From positions 1-32,982 of the forward strand of contig SVKW01000005.1 of assembly GCA_015068285.1 (NCBI GenBank): a stretch of DNA of 32,982 nt, read 5' to 3'. The notes beneath the pieces are model-generated. The model made no database searches, had not been told where the DNA came from, and saw nothing but the letters and a program-made list of their open reading frames with translations. Origin of the DNA: Oscillospiraceae bacterium (GTDB taxonomy: Bacteria; Bacillota; Clostridia; Oscillospirales; Butyricicoccaceae). Made by a program: the position numbers and the translations under genes. Shown in pieces: positions 31,881 to 32,982 of the stretch (the stretch's first letter is position 1; each line of letters opens with the position of its first letter).

Positions 31881-32507
31881 CTATCTTGCATCCTTTGAGA
31901 AAATCAGAAGTCCTCTGCCCTTGCCTATTGTTACATGGGCAATTTTTTCTGTGATTTCATTGCTTATTCCAAGGCTTTTATAACGATACATTTCCGCATT
32001 TTGAAGCGGATACTTCACACCTTCAAGTATGACACCCTCAAGCTTTTCATCAACCGGCACAATACTCATATACTTAAAGCCGTCAGGCATTGTGTAATCT
32101 CCGCTTTCAAGCTTTGTTATAATATTGCACCTGTCAAAGGCAAATATCTTTGCGGATATCCAATCGGGATTGAGCAGACCGAGCAGATTGGACATCATAT
32201 GGTCTGCCCTGCCGCCAAGTATGCCTGTAAGATAAATCTCATCAGCGCCTGTTTCAATCGCCTTATAAATACAAGCCTCGGTATCTGTCCAGTCTTTTTC
32301 ACACGGATGACGAATCACATCACAATTATCCGCTGAGGGCGCAGAGTCAAAATCGCCGATATGGAGATCGACACCAATGCCCAACTTGTCAGCTTTTTCT
32401 ATGCCTCCGTCGGCACAGATAACATATAAATCATCATTTTCATCATATATTTTATTGATATAATCAATATCACTCTCAGGAGATGATGCGATTATAAGGA
32501 CTTTCAT
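31881..32507 (-). CDS. thiN: Thiamine pyrophosphokinase
   Basis: ThiN makes thiamine diphosphate from thiamine and ATP. The 208-residue protein has VICADGGIEKADKLG, LHIGDFDSA, EKDWTDTEACIYKAI and LTGILGGRADHMMSNL, the hallmarks of the TPK catalytic domain, and a C-terminal beta domain with EGVKYPL. The ATG at 32507 shares one base with the rsgA stop, and AAGGAG lies upstream in rsgA. rsgA, thiN and neighbours are commonly clustered in Firmicutes. Confidence 0.94.
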   Translation of the reverse strand: MKVLIIASSPESDIDYINKIYDENDDLYVICADGGIEKADKLGIGVDLHIGDFDSAPSADNCDVIRHPCEKDWTDTEACIYKAIETGADEIYLTGILGGRADHMMSNLLGLLNPDWISAKIFAFDRCNIITKLESGDYTMPDGFKYMSIVPVDEKLEGVILEGVKYPLQNAEMYRYKSLGISNEITEKIAHVTIGKGRGLLIFSKDAR

Positions 32508-32982
32508 TATTCCCACTCCTTAAGTGCGGCGAGTTCTTCATAAAGCTTGAGATAGCTTTCGTGTCTTGATGCGCTGATAATACCATCTTCGATGGCCTGC
32601 TTGACAGCACAATCAGGCTCTTTTCTATGTGTACAGCCGTTGAATCTGCACTTGTCCCAATATGGCTCCATCTCCGGGAAAAGATGCATAAGATAGTCCT
32701 TTTCTATTTTATGCATTCTTGTAAGATCGAATGAGGAGAAACCAGGTGTATCAGCTACAAACCTGCCTTCATCGAGAACGAAAAGCTCTGTTGTTCGTGT
32801 AGTATTCTTACCACGGCTGATTTTCTCACTGATAGAACCAACTTCAAGCTCAATATCGCTGAAAACTGCATTGAGAATACTCGATTTTCCAACACCGGAA
32901 TTGCCTGTGAAAACAGAAACCGAATTCTTTGTCAGCTCTCTTATCTCATCGCAGCCTTCTTTAGTAACTGCGCTGCATGAAA
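32507..32982 (-). CDS. rsgA: Ribosome small-subunit GTPase RsgA, C-terminal 158 residues (runs off window)
   Basis: RsgA is a circularly permuted GTPase that helps late 30S subunit maturation. The minus-strand frame from the right edge reads through TGNSGVGKSSILNA (G1), VADTPGF (G3; in the permuted order it follows G1) and the C-terminal zinc knuckle CRFNGCTHRKEPDC, ending in AALKEWE. The N-terminal OB domain and the permuted G4 motif are beyond the window. The full open frame to base 32982 is longer than any ATG-initiated fragment inside it. First visible gene of the rsgA-thiN unit. Confidence 0.95.
   Translation of the reverse strand, partial: SCSAVTKEGCDEIRELTKNSVSVFTGNSGVGKSSILNAVFSDIELEVGSISEKISRGKNTTRTTELFVLDEGRFVADTPGFSSFDLTRMHKIEKDYLMHLFPEMEPYWDKCRFNGCTHRKEPDCAVKQAIEDGIISASRHESYLKLYEELAALKEWE

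Noticed and set aside
1-32982. CRISPR arrays, insertion sequences, prophage or rRNA genes
   Set aside because: No regularly spaced repeats, transposase, integrase, phage structural gene or rRNA segment was seen on either strand.

Overview
The window looks like a chromosomal segment of a low-GC anaerobic Firmicute, most likely a Clostridia member of the Ruminococcaceae/Oscillospiraceae type. The evidence is clean sigma-A promoters with strong GGAGG ribosome sites, a CD1247-type protein next to efp, a class-V aminotransferase plus short SerA instead of classical SerC, a spore-former-type amidase fusion, and a serpin of the sort described from gut Ruminococcaceae. No phage, insertion sequence, CRISPR or rRNA was seen. 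The genus cannot be fixed from the sequence alone.

Layout. 1-1058 (minus): a radC-like gene overlapping the start of uvrB, which runs off the left edge. 1246-4481 (plus): a secreted GHL10-amidase fusion and a HAD-IB phosphatase. 4497-7533 (minus): threonine end-pathway operon thrC, a phosphoglycerate-mutase-like probable homoserine kinase, and a small membrane protein. 7625-9001 (minus): a VWA-domain protein. 9099-12614 (minus): rarD, an anchored DUF3298-like protein and an anchored PstS-like binding protein. 12732-14208 (minus): tRNA-Thr(CGU) followed by a MATE transporter. 14436-16265 (plus): typA/bipA. 16375-18290 (plus): an ECF sigma factor overlapping a membrane protein made of an anti-sigma-like N-terminus, one membrane helix and a serpin domain. 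18327-19121 (minus): an anchored C39-type peptidase convergent with it. 19254-22537 (minus): endonuclease-IV family protein, M24 aminopeptidase, efp, and an acidic Cys-rich CD1247-type protein. 22618-23388 (plus): a GH18-like protein. 23422-26179 (minus): HelD-like helicase coupled to a SUKH protein. 26262-26582 (plus): a small membrane protein. 26648-27610 (minus): M19 dipeptidase. 27838-31274 (plus): serine operon of class-V aminotransferase, serA and DUF1015. 31325-32982 (minus): rsgA (partial), thiN and a histidine phosphatase.

Two amino-acid pathways use non-classical enzymes here. Threonine is made through a TIGR02535-type kinase candidate beside thrC. Serine is made through a class-V aminotransferase and SerA, with DUF1015 in the position where a phosphoserine phosphatase would be expected. 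The most unusual unit is the sigma/serpin pair, which looks like a transmembrane switch in which a protease-trapping serpin is the sensor of an ECF anti-sigma factor.

All coding calls rest on reading translated motifs, start sites and context; no database search was possible. Except where stated, gaps between genes are short and hold only the promoters and terminators listed.
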